A DNA stretch of 64,000 nucleotides from Brevibacterium sp. HMSC07C04 (GTDB taxonomy: Bacteria > Actinomycetota > Actinomycetes > Actinomycetales > Brevibacteriaceae). The stretch lies in NCBI RefSeq assembly GCF_001815905.1, contig NZ_KV823280.1, positions 65,300 to 129,299 of the forward strand, read 5' to 3'. Under the pieces are notes generated by a model. The model made no database searches. It was given only the letters and a program-made list of their open reading frames with translations, and had not been told where the DNA came from. A program made the position numbers and the translations under genes. Positions 32,727 through 41,183 of this stretch are shown here, piece by piece. Within the stretch, counting starts at the first letter, position 1, and each line of letters opens with the position of its first letter.

Positions 32727-33875
32727 GTGGAACCGGGCCGTCTGCTTCCCGGGGTCGGTCCCGAGCACATCGGTGTGCGGGTCGGCACGTGCGCTGTGGA
32801 ATCTCTCAGCGGTGTCACGGCTCTCATTCCGCCCGCGGGAAGCACGGTCGGGGTTGATTCCCGAGGTGGGGGTCCGGCCACGCACGAAACCGACATCGCC
32901 CGGCCGGGAACTCTGCCGTTCGGTGCTGACGGGATTGTGCTGACCGGCGGCAGTGCTCTGGGACTGGCCTGCGCCCGAGGAGTGCAGGACCGCCTGGTGG
33001 AGGCTGGTGTGGGCACACCGGTTGCGGGCACCCGGGTGCCGATTGTTCCCGCTGCCGCGATCTTCGACATCGGCCGGGGCGGTCCGCCTTCTCCCCCATC
33101 GGCTCCGGATGGCTATCGGGCGGCGGACAATGCGCTGAATCGCCCGGCTGCCACCGCTGCCGCCCTGTGTGAGTTCCGCGGCAGCGCAGGTGCCGGCATC
33201 GGCGCGTGGACAGGCCGGGGCTTCTGCCGAGGCGGAATGGGCTGTGCGTCCATTCTCACCGCCGACGGGCAGTGGGTAAGTGCGGTCGTCATCGCAAACC
33301 CGATGGGCACCGTGTTTGAGCCTGGCGGCAGACTGGCCGCCGCGGGTGTGCTCAGCGCCTACGGACTGCAGCTGCCGTCGGCTGATCCGGAAGAGACCTC
33401 CCGCATGAGCGAACGTGCTCGACAGCGTCAAGAACAGGCGCCGACGAACACGACGATTGCCGTCATCTGCACTGATGCTTCTCTGACAGACTCACAGACA
33501 ACCCGGCTGGCGGCATCCGCCCACGCCGGCATCGCCCGGGCCGTGTGGCCCTCACACACCATGTTCGACGGTGATACCGTCTTCGCTCTCAGCACCGGCC
33601 AGCGTCCGGGCAGCTCAGCGGCTGGCGCCGCCGGGGATTGCGCGGCTTCAGTCGAAATGCTCACGCGGCTCAATATCGCAGCAGCCGATGCTCTGTCGGC
33701 TGCAATCGTCGATGCGGTGCTCACCGCAGGCGGTCAGCACTGCCGACCTGCCAGCGCTGATCTTCCACCGGCGCTCGCCGATGTCTTTCCGCAGCTGTAC
33801 AGCTCATGGAGCCGACACGCGCGACAGCGCCTGGACACGGTGCTGGCGGTGGCGGACACCGCGAAGCCGCGCTGA
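32727..33875 (+). CDS. P1 family (S58, DmpA-like) peptidase
   Basis: 382 aa Ntn-hydrolase-like protein related to L-aminopeptidase D-Ala-esterase DmpA. Marks: GGGPATHETDIARPG near residue 48, GIVLTGGSALGLA near 70, GAWTGRGFCRGGMGCAS near 162, and the autoproteolysis/nucleophile region APTNTTIAVICTDASLT near 236-250. Precursors in this family self-cleave before the nucleophile. GTG directly after the pepP stop is the only fitting start. The natural substrate is not known, probably small peptides or amides. Confidence 0.88.
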   Translation: MEPGRLLPGVGPEHIGVRVGTCAVESLSGVTALIPPAGSTVGVDSRGGGPATHETDIARPGTLPFGADGIVLTGGSALGLACARGVQDRLVEAGVGTPVAGTRVPIVPAAAIFDIGRGGPPSPPSAPDGYRAADNALNRPAATAAALCEFRGSAGAGIGAWTGRGFCRGGMGCASILTADGQWVSAVVIANPMGTVFEPGGRLAAAGVLSAYGLQLPSADPEETSRMSERARQRQEQAPTNTTIAVICTDASLTDSQTTRLAASAHAGIARAVWPSHTMFDGDTVFALSTGQRPGSSAAGAAGDCAASVEMLTRLNIAAADALSAAIVDAVLTAGGQHCRPASADLPPALADVFPQLYSSWSRHARQRLDTVLAVADTAKPR

Positions 33876-33930
33876 ATGGCGGCGAAGTAGAATAGCCAGT
33901 CGAATATCGTCGTCAGAGGAAGGCCGGTCA

Positions 33931-35058
33931 GTGACATCTCCCAACAGGGACGCGGTCTATGAAGCCCTCAAAGGCGTCATAGACCCTGAAATCCGCCGCA
34001 GCATCGTCGAACTGGGTATGCTCGACGAGTTCACCATCGCGCAAGACGGCACCGTCGACGTCCGGGTTCTGCTGACAGTAGCCGGCTGTCCGCTCAAGGA
34101 CACCATCATCAGCGACACCACGAAGGCCGTGCAGGCCGTTGACGGTGTCACTGCGGTCAACGTGGAGCTGGGCACCATGACACCCGAGCAGCGCCAGGAG
34201 ATGCGCGAAAAGCTCCAGGGCCCCGGCGCCTCGCGCCCCATCCCCTTCAACGAACCGAACTCGCTCACCCGCGTCTACGCGGTGGCCTCCGGCAAGGGCG
34301 GCGTGGGGAAGTCCTCCGTGACCGCCAACCTCGCTGTCGCCCTGGCCCAGCAGGGCCTGTCCGTGGGTGTTGTGGACGCTGACATCTACGGCTTTTCCAT
34401 CCCCGGCATGCTGGGACTGTCCGGCAACCCCACGCGCGTGGACGACATGATCATCCCGCAGGTGGCGCACAACGTAAAGGTCATGTCGATCGGTATGTTC
34501 GTCCCGCCGTCACAGCCTGTCGTGTGGCGCGGCCCCATGCTGCACCGCGCTCTGCAGCAGTTCCTCACCGACGTGTTCTGGGGCGACCTCGACATTCTGC
34601 TGCTTGACCTGCCGCCGGGTACGGGCGACATTGCCATTTCGGTGGGCCAGCTGCTGCCCACTTCGGAACTTCTGGTGGTCACCACTCCGCAGCAGGCGGC
34701 CGCTCAGGTTGCCGCACGCGCCGGCACGGTGGCCACGCAGACCCGCCAGCGCATTGCCGGTGTTGTTGAGAACATGTCCTGGCTCGAACTGCCCTCGGGT
34801 GAGCGCATGGAGATCTTCGGTTCCGGAGGCGGAACCGAGGTTGCCGAACAGCTGACCCGCACCACGGGGGCTAAAGTTCCCCTCTTGGGCCAGATTCCCC
34901 TGGACGAACCGGTTCGCTCCGGCGCAGACGCCGGGGCACCGGCGGTTCTGTCGCACCCAGACTCCCCCGCCTCGGTCACGCTGCGCGCAATTGCCCAGCA
35001 GCTCAGCCGCCGTTCGCGAGGCCTCGCCGGTCGTTCGCTGGGACTGTCGCCGGCCTGA
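33931..35058 (+). CDS. mrp: Mrp/ApbC family Fe-S cluster carrier P-loop ATPase
   Basis: 375 aa. Residues 1-95 form a DUF59/MIP18 domain (VYEALKGVIDPEIRRSIVELGM, AGCPLKDT with a conserved Cys). The P-loop ATPase part has ASGKGGVGKSSVTANLA near residue 118, DADIYGFSIPGML near 150 and LLLDLPPGTGD near 227. The CxxC found in many Nbp35/Mrp proteins is absent: where it would lie, the sequence is ENMSWLELPSGERM. GTG at 33931 with AGAGGAAGG upstream was chosen. Likely assembles or delivers Fe-S clusters. It is convergent with tatB across a strong terminator, as in other actinobacteria. Confidence 0.9.
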   Translation: MTSPNRDAVYEALKGVIDPEIRRSIVELGMLDEFTIAQDGTVDVRVLLTVAGCPLKDTIISDTTKAVQAVDGVTAVNVELGTMTPEQRQEMREKLQGPGASRPIPFNEPNSLTRVYAVASGKGGVGKSSVTANLAVALAQQGLSVGVVDADIYGFSIPGMLGLSGNPTRVDDMIIPQVAHNVKVMSIGMFVPPSQPVVWRGPMLHRALQQFLTDVFWGDLDILLLDLPPGTGDIAISVGQLLPTSELLVVTTPQQAAAQVAARAGTVATQTRQRIAGVVENMSWLELPSGERMEIFGSGGGTEVAEQLTRTTGAKVPLLGQIPLDEPVRSGADAGAPAVLSHPDSPASVTLRAIAQQLSRRSRGLAGRSLGLSPA

Positions 35059-35076
35059 GCGCTGCAGACAGCTGAA

Positions 35077-35120
35077 GAAGAGGGGCGTGCGAGGTGTTGA
35101 ACCTTCGCACGCCCCTCTTC
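35077..35120. terminator. Bidirectional terminator between mrp and tatB
   Basis: Long stem GAAGAGGGGCGTGCGAGGT against its complement with one bulged base, between convergent genes. Confidence 0.85.
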
Positions 35121-35145
35121 TGGTTTCACAACAGTGGGTCGGCTG

Positions 35146-35526
35146 TCAGGTGGCTTCCGTATCGAACGGCGCCGGTTTCGATGTGTCGCGCTGGCTGGCC
35201 TGTTCGGAGTACCTCTGCAGCGGTGAGAGCCGCATGGGCTCAAGGGGGCGATCGTCAGCAGGTTCAGGCTCATCGTCTTCCATGAGGGCTTCACGCACGA
35301 TCCGGCGCGGGTCGTACTGGCGAGGATCGAACTTCTGCCAGTCGACGTCTTTGAAGTCATCGCCCATTTCGTCCTGCACGCTGTCGCGCAGGCTGACTAT
35401 CTGCCGACGCAGGGTCTTCACGAAATCACGCAGCTGGGCGGCGTACTCCGGCATGCGCTGGGGTCCTACGACAATGAGAACAACAAGCACGATGATGATG
35501 AACTCAGTCCCGTTGATCCCGAACAT
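35146..35526 (-). CDS. tatB: Sec-independent translocase TatB
   Basis: 126 aa. One N-terminal membrane helix (residues about 7-22), a Gly-Pro hinge (VVGPQRMPEYAAQL) and an amphipathic helix follow, then a long charged cytosolic tail; length and hinge fit TatB better than TatA. It works with TatA and TatC in export of folded proteins. The ATG at 35526 is preceded by TAGAAT at 7 nt, which rules out the longer frame. tatA and tatC are not in the window. Confidence 0.88.
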   Translation of the reverse strand: MFGINGTEFIIIVLVVLIVVGPQRMPEYAAQLRDFVKTLRRQIVSLRDSVQDEMGDDFKDVDWQKFDPRQYDPRRIVREALMEDDEPEPADDRPLEPMRLSPLQRYSEQASQRDTSKPAPFDTEAT

Positions 35527-35533
35527 GCACACC

Positions 35534-35539
35534 ATTCTA
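35534..35539 (-). promoter_or_regulatory. -10 TAGAAT for a leaderless tatB transcript
   Basis: Minus-strand TAGAAT ends 7 nt upstream of the tatB ATG, with no ribosome site between. Confidence 0.6.
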
Positions 35540-35655
35540 AGCCGTGGCAACCACCGCCTTCCGCCGAGGTCAAGCACGCGCTTGGGCCTGTGACTATGCT
35601 TATCTCACGGGGTTTTGCAAGCCCGAAGCGAGCGAATGCTGAACAGGAGGAGCGA

Positions 35656-36279
35656 TTGTCCAGGAACTGGGCGGCTGACAGCCACTACGCTTCTCGGTTC
35701 AACACCGCGACAGCTGCGGAAGAAGCTGCGCGCACAATCGCGGCCGACTACCAGAGTGCACCGCTTGGCGCCACATCGGCCAGACTGGTGACGATGCTCG
35801 TCAAGCTGACGGGTGCCAAGAACGTCGTCGAGCTCGGCACGGGCACCGGAGCTTCAACCTTGGCGATACTCGCCGGACTCGGGCCCGGCGGAATGCTCAC
35901 CAGCGTCGACATCGACCGTGAGCGGCAGTCGGTCGCCGCTGAACTGGCCGAGGTCGCCGGTTTCAAAGCCCACCGGATCCGGTTCATTCAGGGCTTCGCA
36001 GAATCTGTTCTCAGCCGACTCTCACCGGGTGGCTACGACTTCGTCTTCGTTGACACCGACCCCGCGGGCTTTCCGGAGATCGTGCCGCAGGCATTGACGA
36101 AAGTGCGCAGCGGTGGGCTGCTGGTAGTCAATGACGCTCTGGGGTCGGGAACCGTCGCTGACCCTGCGACCCGCGACGCCACCTCGACTGCTCTGCGCCG
36201 TGTTCTGGCCGATCTTCAAGATTCCCCCAACCGCGTACTCCTGCCCGTTGATGCGGGACTGCTTGCGGTGCGGCACTGA
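35656..36279 (+). CDS. SAM-dependent O-methyltransferase (Rv1220c-like)
   Basis: 207 aa class I methyltransferase. The SAM-binding motif VVELGTGTGASTLAIL lies near residue 56, an acidic strand end LTSVDIDRERQ near 85 and FVFVDTDPAGFPEIV near 131. TTG at 35656 was chosen because GGAGGAGCG precedes it; an earlier in-frame GTG at 35590 overlaps a likely -10 (TATGCT, 35595-35600). Substrate unknown; the fold is that of catechol-type O-methyltransferases. It sits divergent from tatB. In M. tuberculosis sigE, rseA and htrA lie between these two genes and are absent here. Confidence 0.82.
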   Translation: MSRNWAADSHYASRFNTATAAEEAARTIAADYQSAPLGATSARLVTMLVKLTGAKNVVELGTGTGASTLAILAGLGPGGMLTSVDIDRERQSVAAELAEVAGFKAHRIRFIQGFAESVLSRLSPGGYDFVFVDTDPAGFPEIVPQALTKVRSGGLLVVNDALGSGTVADPATRDATSTALRRVLADLQDSPNRVLLPVDAGLLAVRH

Positions 36280-36291
36280 TCCCAGAACGAA

Positions 36292-36325
36292 AAATCCCGC
36301 CCTCCCCACCGGGAGAACGGGATTT
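36292..36325. terminator. Terminator between O-methyltransferase and DUF3117
   Basis: AAATCCCG...CGGGATTT with an inner CTCCC/GGGAG pairing, flanked by A and T; acts on two convergent genes. Confidence 0.75.
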
Positions 36326-36337
36326 GCGAAGCGATGA

Positions 36338-36508
36338 TCAGCCGTCAAGAGCTCCGGCAAGGACACCCTTGAGATCCTGAGCTTCGTCCTGGCTGATTTC
36401 AATTACCAGACGACCGCCGCCTTCGACGGGCAGGCGAAGGACATAGCCGCGTCCCTCTTTCGTCACTTCAAGAGGGCCGTCACCAGTGCGAGGCTTCTGA
36501 GCTGCCAT
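36338..36508 (-). CDS. DUF3117 family small protein
   Basis: 56 aa read directly from the minus strand. It begins MAAQKPRTGDGPLEVTKEGR and ends GVLAGALDG, the conserved family termini; the usual length is 55-57. AAAGGA lies 7-8 nt before the ATG. A GATAAT -10 at 36542-36547 would give a short 5' leader. The family is nearly universal in actinobacteria (Rv1211) and of unknown function. High confidence despite its size because the whole sequence matches the family pattern. Confidence 0.93.
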   Translation of the reverse strand: MAAQKPRTGDGPLEVTKEGRGYVLRLPVEGGGRLVIEISQDEAQDLKGVLAGALDG

Positions 36509-36603
36509 TCCAAATCCTTTCGCCGAACACAGTTATCAGCCATTATCCAACACTTTGTAGGGTTTCGCACATAACGAGACCATCTTCGTCATACGCGCAC
36601 CGA

Positions 36604-37821
36604 TCACGGCGGGAAGCCCGTTGGCGGGACAAGACGCCATAGAAGCGATATCCACAGCAGCTGCAGAATCGTGAAGCCGATGAGCGCAGTGGCCAAAGCG
36701 GTGCGGGATCGACTGCGCGCCTGCACCATCGCCAGTCCGAACATCGGCAGGATCAGGCGCAGGGTTGAAGTCTGCGGAGTGAAGAACATCAGCAGATACA
36801 CGGCGTAGCCGAACAGGAACTGCTTCTGCGTCCGGCCGATCAGCTCACCGCTCGGTCCGAGTGTTCCCCACACGAACAGCACGATCAGCAGTGCCAGCGC
36901 AATCGGCCCCCACCAGCCCAGGTAGCGGGTCGATGCGGTCAGCCACTGCGTGAAGACCTCCGTGTGTCCCGTCCACGCGGCCTCGGTCTTCCTGTACGCG
37001 TCGAACTCTCCTGTGAGCATCCAGGCGCCCAGCGGCTGCAGCACTGCAAAGAAGCACGACAGCACACCCAGCGTCCACGACGTGACGGCTTCGCGCACCG
37101 GATACGGCTCTGTTCTTCGTCGACGAATCCGGTCCAGCAGGTGGATGAGCATGAAGAACGAAAACGCCACCCCTATGGGCCTGGCGAGGTCCATGAGCAG
37201 AACGGCCGGAATGGCCAGCACATAGCGACGAGCGTCAACGCACAGCAGGGCCAGGGCCAAGAAGAAGATGCCGGCGGCTTCCGAATAGCCCGTCGAGAAC
37301 ACGGCCGCCGCGGGAAAGAAGAAGACGAGCGCCGTCCCGGCGAGAGCGCGGACACCATCTGCGTGCCGACGGAACAGATACAGAATGGCGATCGCTGCGG
37401 CAAGCCCGAAGATGTGCGACACGATCGGCGAGAGGATCTTGTAGTCAATGCCCGTAAGGTCGCGCAGCCAGCCGACGATCGTGGGGTGCAGCGGATAGAA
37501 GGCCCACTGGTTCTGCTTGACTTCGCCGCTGTCATTGAGCGGAAGGACTCGCGGATAGCCTTCATCGGCAATTCGGCGGTACCAGTCAGCATCCCAAAAC
37601 CCCAGAAACTCATAGAGAGTCGGCGGTTTGTTCTCCGACCAGAACGTGGGCGCCTGGAAGCGCATGACAATGCTGAACAGCAGCAGTGACACCGCACGGC
37701 TGACGGCATACACAAGCGCGGCCTGCGCCCACACCGGCAGCCGCAGCAGCGACGAAGTCAGCTGCTCGGCGGAAAACCACGACGTGCGTTCCCGCGCTGC
37801 TTCACTGTTCGCTTGAGACAC
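36604..37821 (-). CDS. PIG-V-like GT-C mannosyltransferase, multi-pass membrane protein
   Basis: 405 aa with about nine to ten hydrophobic helices. The GT-C motif FWDADWYRRIADEGYP near residue 73 has the catalytic-type Asp, and WAFYPLHPTIVGW follows near 107, both typical of GPI mannosyltransferase 2-like proteins. It would use a polyprenyl-phosphate sugar donor on the outer membrane face, but donor and acceptor are inferred. GTG at 37821 overlaps the 3' end of the DivIVA-like gene by 20 bp, so the two are co-transcribed. A role in lipoglycan or glycoprotein synthesis is plausible. Confidence 0.82.
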   Translation of the reverse strand: MSQANSEAARERTSWFSAEQLTSSLLRLPVWAQAALVYAVSRAVSLLLFSIVMRFQAPTFWSENKPPTLYEFLGFWDADWYRRIADEGYPRVLPLNDSGEVKQNQWAFYPLHPTIVGWLRDLTGIDYKILSPIVSHIFGLAAAIAILYLFRRHADGVRALAGTALVFFFPAAAVFSTGYSEAAGIFFLALALLCVDARRYVLAIPAVLLMDLARPIGVAFSFFMLIHLLDRIRRRRTEPYPVREAVTSWTLGVLSCFFAVLQPLGAWMLTGEFDAYRKTEAAWTGHTEVFTQWLTASTRYLGWWGPIALALLIVLFVWGTLGPSGELIGRTQKQFLFGYAVYLLMFFTPQTSTLRLILPMFGLAMVQARSRSRTALATALIGFTILQLLWISLLWRLVPPTGFPP

Positions 37822-38068
37822 CGTCTGCTTCTTCGAGTTCTTCTATGCGTGCAACAAGGATCTCGATGGCCCGATCGACCTGATCCCGGCGGTAGCCGCC
37901 GACGGCCGGTGAGAACCGCATCTGGGCGATATCAGCCGCGGATGCATCCTGCGAGGGCAGAGCTGCTTCGGGTTGACTCATACCGGAGTCGAAAATGCCG
38001 AAGGCGCCGGCGGCAGCCGCTGCGAACATGATGAGAGCAGCGCACACTCCAATGATCATCCAGGCCAT
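37802..38068 (-). CDS. Small membrane protein with DivIVA-like motif (Rv1209-like)
   Basis: 88 aa. One N-terminal membrane helix (residues 1-25) is followed by a short linker and RFSPAVGGYRRDQVDRAIEILV, a DivIVA-type coiled-coil start given here in two parts: RFSPAVGGYRRDQ then VDRAIEILV. An acidic coiled end follows. It is 22 bp downstream of folP2-like and overlaps the mannosyltransferase start. Rv1209 occupies the same position next to folP2 in M. tuberculosis, where gpgS intervenes; gpgS is missing here. Possibly a septal or polar membrane protein; unproven. Confidence 0.8.
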   Translation of the reverse strand: MAWMIIGVCAALIMFAAAAAGAFGIFDSGMSQPEAALPSQDASAADIAQMRFSPAVGGYRRDQVDRAIEILVARIEELEEADGVSSEQ

Positions 38069-38090
38069 GGGCCTATCCTCTCACAGGTGC

Positions 38091-38963
38091 TCAGCGCAGG
38101 CCCCGCTGTGCGCGCACCGGCGGCCGCAGACCGCGTATGCCCACAACCACATCAACCGCCTGACGGGTTTCTGCCGGGTCGTGCGTGCGGATGACGGCGG
38201 CGCCTGCATCAACCGCCAGCGCGGTGGCGGCAATCGTGGCAGCCAGGCGATCGTTCGGCCCCTGCGAGCCCACGAGCTCGCCCACGAAGTCTTTGCGCGA
38301 GATCGCGAGCATCACAGCGCTCTCCCCGGCCGTGAGCATGCCGAGGTCCCGCATAACAGCAGCCGACTGATAGGTGTTCTTTCCGAAGTCTGGTGTCGGG
38401 TCAAGAATGATGGCCCGCTCGGGTACGCCTGCCGCCAGCGCCTTTGTGCGCAGCTGCGCAAGCCCCGCCATGACCGTGGGCATGACCTCAGCCGAAGACA
38501 GTCCCAACTGATTGCGATGCGCGTCCGTCCGCGGCGTCAGGCCGCCGGTGTGGGAGCAGACCAAGCCGGCCTTCGCCTCGGCGGCGGCGTATGCGACGTC
38601 CGGATCAGCACCCGCCCACGTGTCGTTGATCAGGCCAGCACCGGCCTGAACGGCAGCGCGGGCTACCGGCGCCCGGTAGGTATCACACGAGATGAGCACA
38701 TCCGGGTGCTCCTCGGCCAAAGCAGAGATCACCGGTGTGACCAGAGCAATCTCCTCGGCTTCAGACACGGCCGGCCCGCGACCGGCACGCACTCCCCCGA
38801 TGTCGAGGATCCGGGCGCCTTCGCCGACGGCTGGCTCGGCGCTGCGCAGAGCATCATCGACGGTTGCGGCAGACGTGTAGAAAGAATCCGTCGACCGGTT
38901 GATGACGGCCATGATGACCGGCTGCAGCGGCCCTGCCTCAACCCCGCGAACTCGGAACGTCAC
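38091..38963 (-). CDS. folP2: Dihydropteroate synthase paralogue, FolP2 type
   Basis: 290 aa TIM barrel. The opening signature reads AVINRSTDSFYTS where true DHPS has NVTPDSFSDGG, and DIGGVRAGRGP replaces DVGGESTRPG. LVCSHTGGLTPRTDAHR stands where DHPS has a MHMRG loop, while DPTPDFGKN keeps the phosphate/pterin end. This is the FolP2 (Rv1207) pattern, a paralogue reported not to replace DHPS. The pABA site looks altered, so folate synthesis should not be assumed. Its start overlaps the LOG gene stop by 4 bp. Confidence 0.85.
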   Translation of the reverse strand: MTFRVRGVEAGPLQPVIMAVINRSTDSFYTSAATVDDALRSAEPAVGEGARILDIGGVRAGRGPAVSEAEEIALVTPVISALAEEHPDVLISCDTYRAPVARAAVQAGAGLINDTWAGADPDVAYAAAEAKAGLVCSHTGGLTPRTDAHRNQLGLSSAEVMPTVMAGLAQLRTKALAAGVPERAIILDPTPDFGKNTYQSAAVMRDLGMLTAGESAVMLAISRKDFVGELVGSQGPNDRLAATIAATALAVDAGAAVIRTHDPAETRQAVDVVVGIRGLRPPVRAQRGLR

Positions 38964-39736
38964 GGACGAAAACGACCGGTGGGAATCGGCTTGTCAGCGG
39001 ATTCGTGAATAAAGGCTATGGCTTCATCGACCGAATCGGTCAGGTGGAACAGTTCAGCATCACCTGGCGAAATCGTGCCGCGTTCAACGAGCGCGGTGCG
39101 AATCCAATCGACGAGACCCGACCAGAAATCCGTGCCCATGAGCACCACCGGGTAGCGGTTCTTCTTGCGGGTCTGGACAAGTGTGAGGGCCTCAAACAGC
39201 TCATCGAGGGTTCCAAAGCCGCCGGCCAGCACAATTGCTGCCGAGGAGTACTTCATGAACATCGTCTTGCGCACGAAGAAGTAGCGGAAGTTGATGCCGA
39301 TGCCCACGTAGGGGTTGAGCCCCGATTCGAACGGCAGCTCGATGCCCAGCCCCACCGATGTCCCGCCGGCTTCGGCCGCGCCCTTGTTGCCGCCCTCCAT
39401 GATTCCGGGCCCGCCTCCGGTGACAACAGCATAGCCCTCGGCCACGAGTCTGCGGCCGAGCTCTTCGGCCAGGGCGTACTCCTCTGTTCCTTCGTTCAGG
39501 CGCGCAGAGCCGAAGATCGACACCGCCGTCGGCAGTCCTGCCAGCGAACTGAACCCCTCGATGAACTCCGCGTGGATCCGCATGGTCCGCCACGGGTCTT
39601 CGTGTACCCACTCCGAATCCGGGCGGTTGTCCAGCAGCCTCTGGTCAGCGGTTGTCTCCGGTACGTGCTGGCTGCGCAGGTGCAGTGACCCCTTCGTGTA
39701 GAAGAGTTCGTCGTTCGAAATATCAGAGCTGGTCAT
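38960..39736 (-). CDS. LOG family protein (TIGR00730), nucleotide phosphoribohydrolase
   Basis: 258 aa Rossmann protein. The motif GGGPGIMEGGNKGA near residue 107 and the LAGGFGTLDELFE loop near 170 match the PGGxGT signature of cytokinin-riboside-monophosphate phosphoribohydrolases (LOG), which release bases from nucleoside monophosphates. Bacterial members are probably salvage or housekeeping enzymes. ATG at 39736 has AAAGGA upstream. It is the first gene of the LOG-folP2-DivIVA-mannosyltransferase run, after the gltA terminator. Confidence 0.9.
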   Translation of the reverse strand: MTSSDISNDELFYTKGSLHLRSQHVPETTADQRLLDNRPDSEWVHEDPWRTMRIHAEFIEGFSSLAGLPTAVSIFGSARLNEGTEEYALAEELGRRLVAEGYAVVTGGGPGIMEGGNKGAAEAGGTSVGLGIELPFESGLNPYVGIGINFRYFFVRKTMFMKYSSAAIVLAGGFGTLDELFEALTLVQTRKKNRYPVVLMGTDFWSGLVDWIRTALVERGTISPGDAELFHLTDSVDEAIAFIHESADKPIPTGRFRP

Positions 39737-39753
39737 AGTGTCCTTTCACGAAA

Positions 39754-39787
39754 AAGGCGGGGCGGGCACAGTGCCCCACCCCGCCTT
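39754..39787 (-). terminator. Terminator of the citrate synthase gene
   Basis: Stem AAGGCGGGGTGGGGCAC/GTGCCCGCCCCGCCTT followed by T5 in the minus direction, 11 bp after the gltA stop. Confidence 0.9.
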
Positions 39788-39797
39788 CGCCCAGCCG

Positions 39798-41078
39798 TCA
39801 GTGCGACGGGTAGGTCCGATGCTTTTCGCCGGTGTAGATCTGGCGCGGACGGCCGATGCGGGTGGTGTCGTCACCGCGCATTTCAATCCACTGGGCAATC
39901 CAGCCGGGCAGACGGCCCATGGCGAAGATCACCGTGAACATGTCCGTGGGGAATCCAAGGGCCTTGTAGATCAGGCCGGTGTAGAAGTCGACGTTCGGGT
40001 ACAGTTTGCGGCTGACGAAGTAGTCGTCGTCAAGGGCAACCTTCTCCAGCGCAGTTGCCAGATCAAGCAGGTCGTCGTTGCCGCCCTGTTCTTCGATGAT
40101 GTCGTGTGCGGTGTGCTTGATGATGGCAGCGCGCGGGTCGTAGTTCTTGTAGACCCGGTGGCCAAAGCCCATCAGCCGCACGCCGCGCTCTTTGTTCTTG
40201 ACCCGCTCCATGTAGCTTTCAGCGCCGTCGTCGGACTGCGAAATCTCTTCGAGCATTTCCAGCACTGCGGAGTTCGCGCCGCCGTGCAGCGGACCGGCAA
40301 GTGCGTTGATGCCGGCGACAATCGACTGGTAGAGGTTGGCCTCCGACGAACCGACCAGGCGCACCGAAGATGTCGAGCAGTTCTGTTCGTGGTCTGCGTG
40401 CAGGATGAACAGCAGGTCAAGTGCCTTGCGGACATTCTCACTGTCGGCGAATTCTTCGCCGGTGACGCCGAAGTTGCTGCGGAAGAAGTTGCCGACGAGG
40501 CCGTACTGCGGTTCGGGGCGGACGACTGAGTCAACGCCGAAGCGGCGACGGTGGGCAAGAGCGGTCAGAACCGGCATGGCTCCGAGCAGGCGAACGGCAG
40601 CTTCTTCCATCTGTGCGTCGTCGTAGACGTCGATGGTGTCCTGGTTGAAGGTGCCCAGAGCCGAAACGGCGGTTGAGAGGATCGACATGGGGTGGGCGTC
40701 TTCTGGCATGGCCGCGACGATGTCGTAGACGCCCTGGGGAACTTCCACGTGCTGGGCGATGCGGTCTTCGAAGGCTTTCAGCTGTTCAGCAGTGGGCAGT
40801 TCGCCCTTGATGAGGAGGTAGGCGACTTCGACGAATGATGCGTTCTCGGCGAGGTCTTCGATGGCATAGCCGCGGTAGCGCAGGATGCCTTCAGCCCCGT
40901 CGATGAAGGTGATGGCGGAAGTTGACGGGGCGGTGTTGCCGAAGCCGGGGTCAAACGTCACACGGTCGCTTTCGGTCAGGAGCTTGCTGATGTTCAGCCC
41001 CTCAGTACCGGCTGTTGACCCGATGCCTTCGAGTTCGAGCTCATGGTCATCTACCCGAAGGAAGCCGTCCGCCGCCAT
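39798..41078 (-). CDS. gltA: Citrate synthase
   Basis: 426 aa type II (hexameric-type) citrate synthase, first step of the TCA cycle. Catalytic His in GPLHGGANSAVLEML, His in GFGHRVYKNYDPRA and Asp in YPNVDFYTG are all present. The N-terminal beta domain (LRVDDHELELEGIGST) is typical of the Gram-negative/actinobacterial long form. ATG at 41078 has AGAGGAG upstream, so a longer frame from 41105 was dropped. It has its own promoter and terminator and precedes LOG; the next gene upstream, dapC, is separated by 105 bp. Confidence 0.95.
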   Translation of the reverse strand: MAADGFLRVDDHELELEGIGSTAGTEGLNISKLLTESDRVTFDPGFGNTAPSTSAITFIDGAEGILRYRGYAIEDLAENASFVEVAYLLIKGELPTAEQLKAFEDRIAQHVEVPQGVYDIVAAMPEDAHPMSILSTAVSALGTFNQDTIDVYDDAQMEEAAVRLLGAMPVLTALAHRRRFGVDSVVRPEPQYGLVGNFFRSNFGVTGEEFADSENVRKALDLLFILHADHEQNCSTSSVRLVGSSEANLYQSIVAGINALAGPLHGGANSAVLEMLEEISQSDDGAESYMERVKNKERGVRLMGFGHRVYKNYDPRAAIIKHTAHDIIEEQGGNDDLLDLATALEKVALDDDYFVSRKLYPNVDFYTGLIYKALGFPTDMFTVIFAMGRLPGWIAQWIEMRGDDTTRIGRPRQIYTGEKHRTYPSH

Positions 41079-41138
41079 TGATTCTCCTCTGTTCGAACTT
41101 CGCACTCTCTGTTCCGCTGTGGTTGAGAGACATGAAGA

Positions 41139-41168
41139 AGATTACCCAATTGTGGGAAAAACAGTAAA
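41139..41168 (-). promoter_or_regulatory. Candidate gltA promoter with inverted repeat in the spacer
   Basis: Minus strand TTTACT (41163-41168) and TAATCT (41139-41144) are 18 bp apart. The spacer holds CCCA-N4-TGGG (41145-41156), a possible operator. It does not match the GlxR box; similarity to RamA/RamB sites is too weak to claim. Confidence 0.4.
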
Positions 41169-41183
41169 TCGCTGAGAGTTCAC

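Noticed and set aside
33571-33930. Upstream extension of the mrp frame
   Set aside because: It overlaps the P1 peptidase in another frame; a GTG with AGAGGAAGG upstream marks the real start at 33931.
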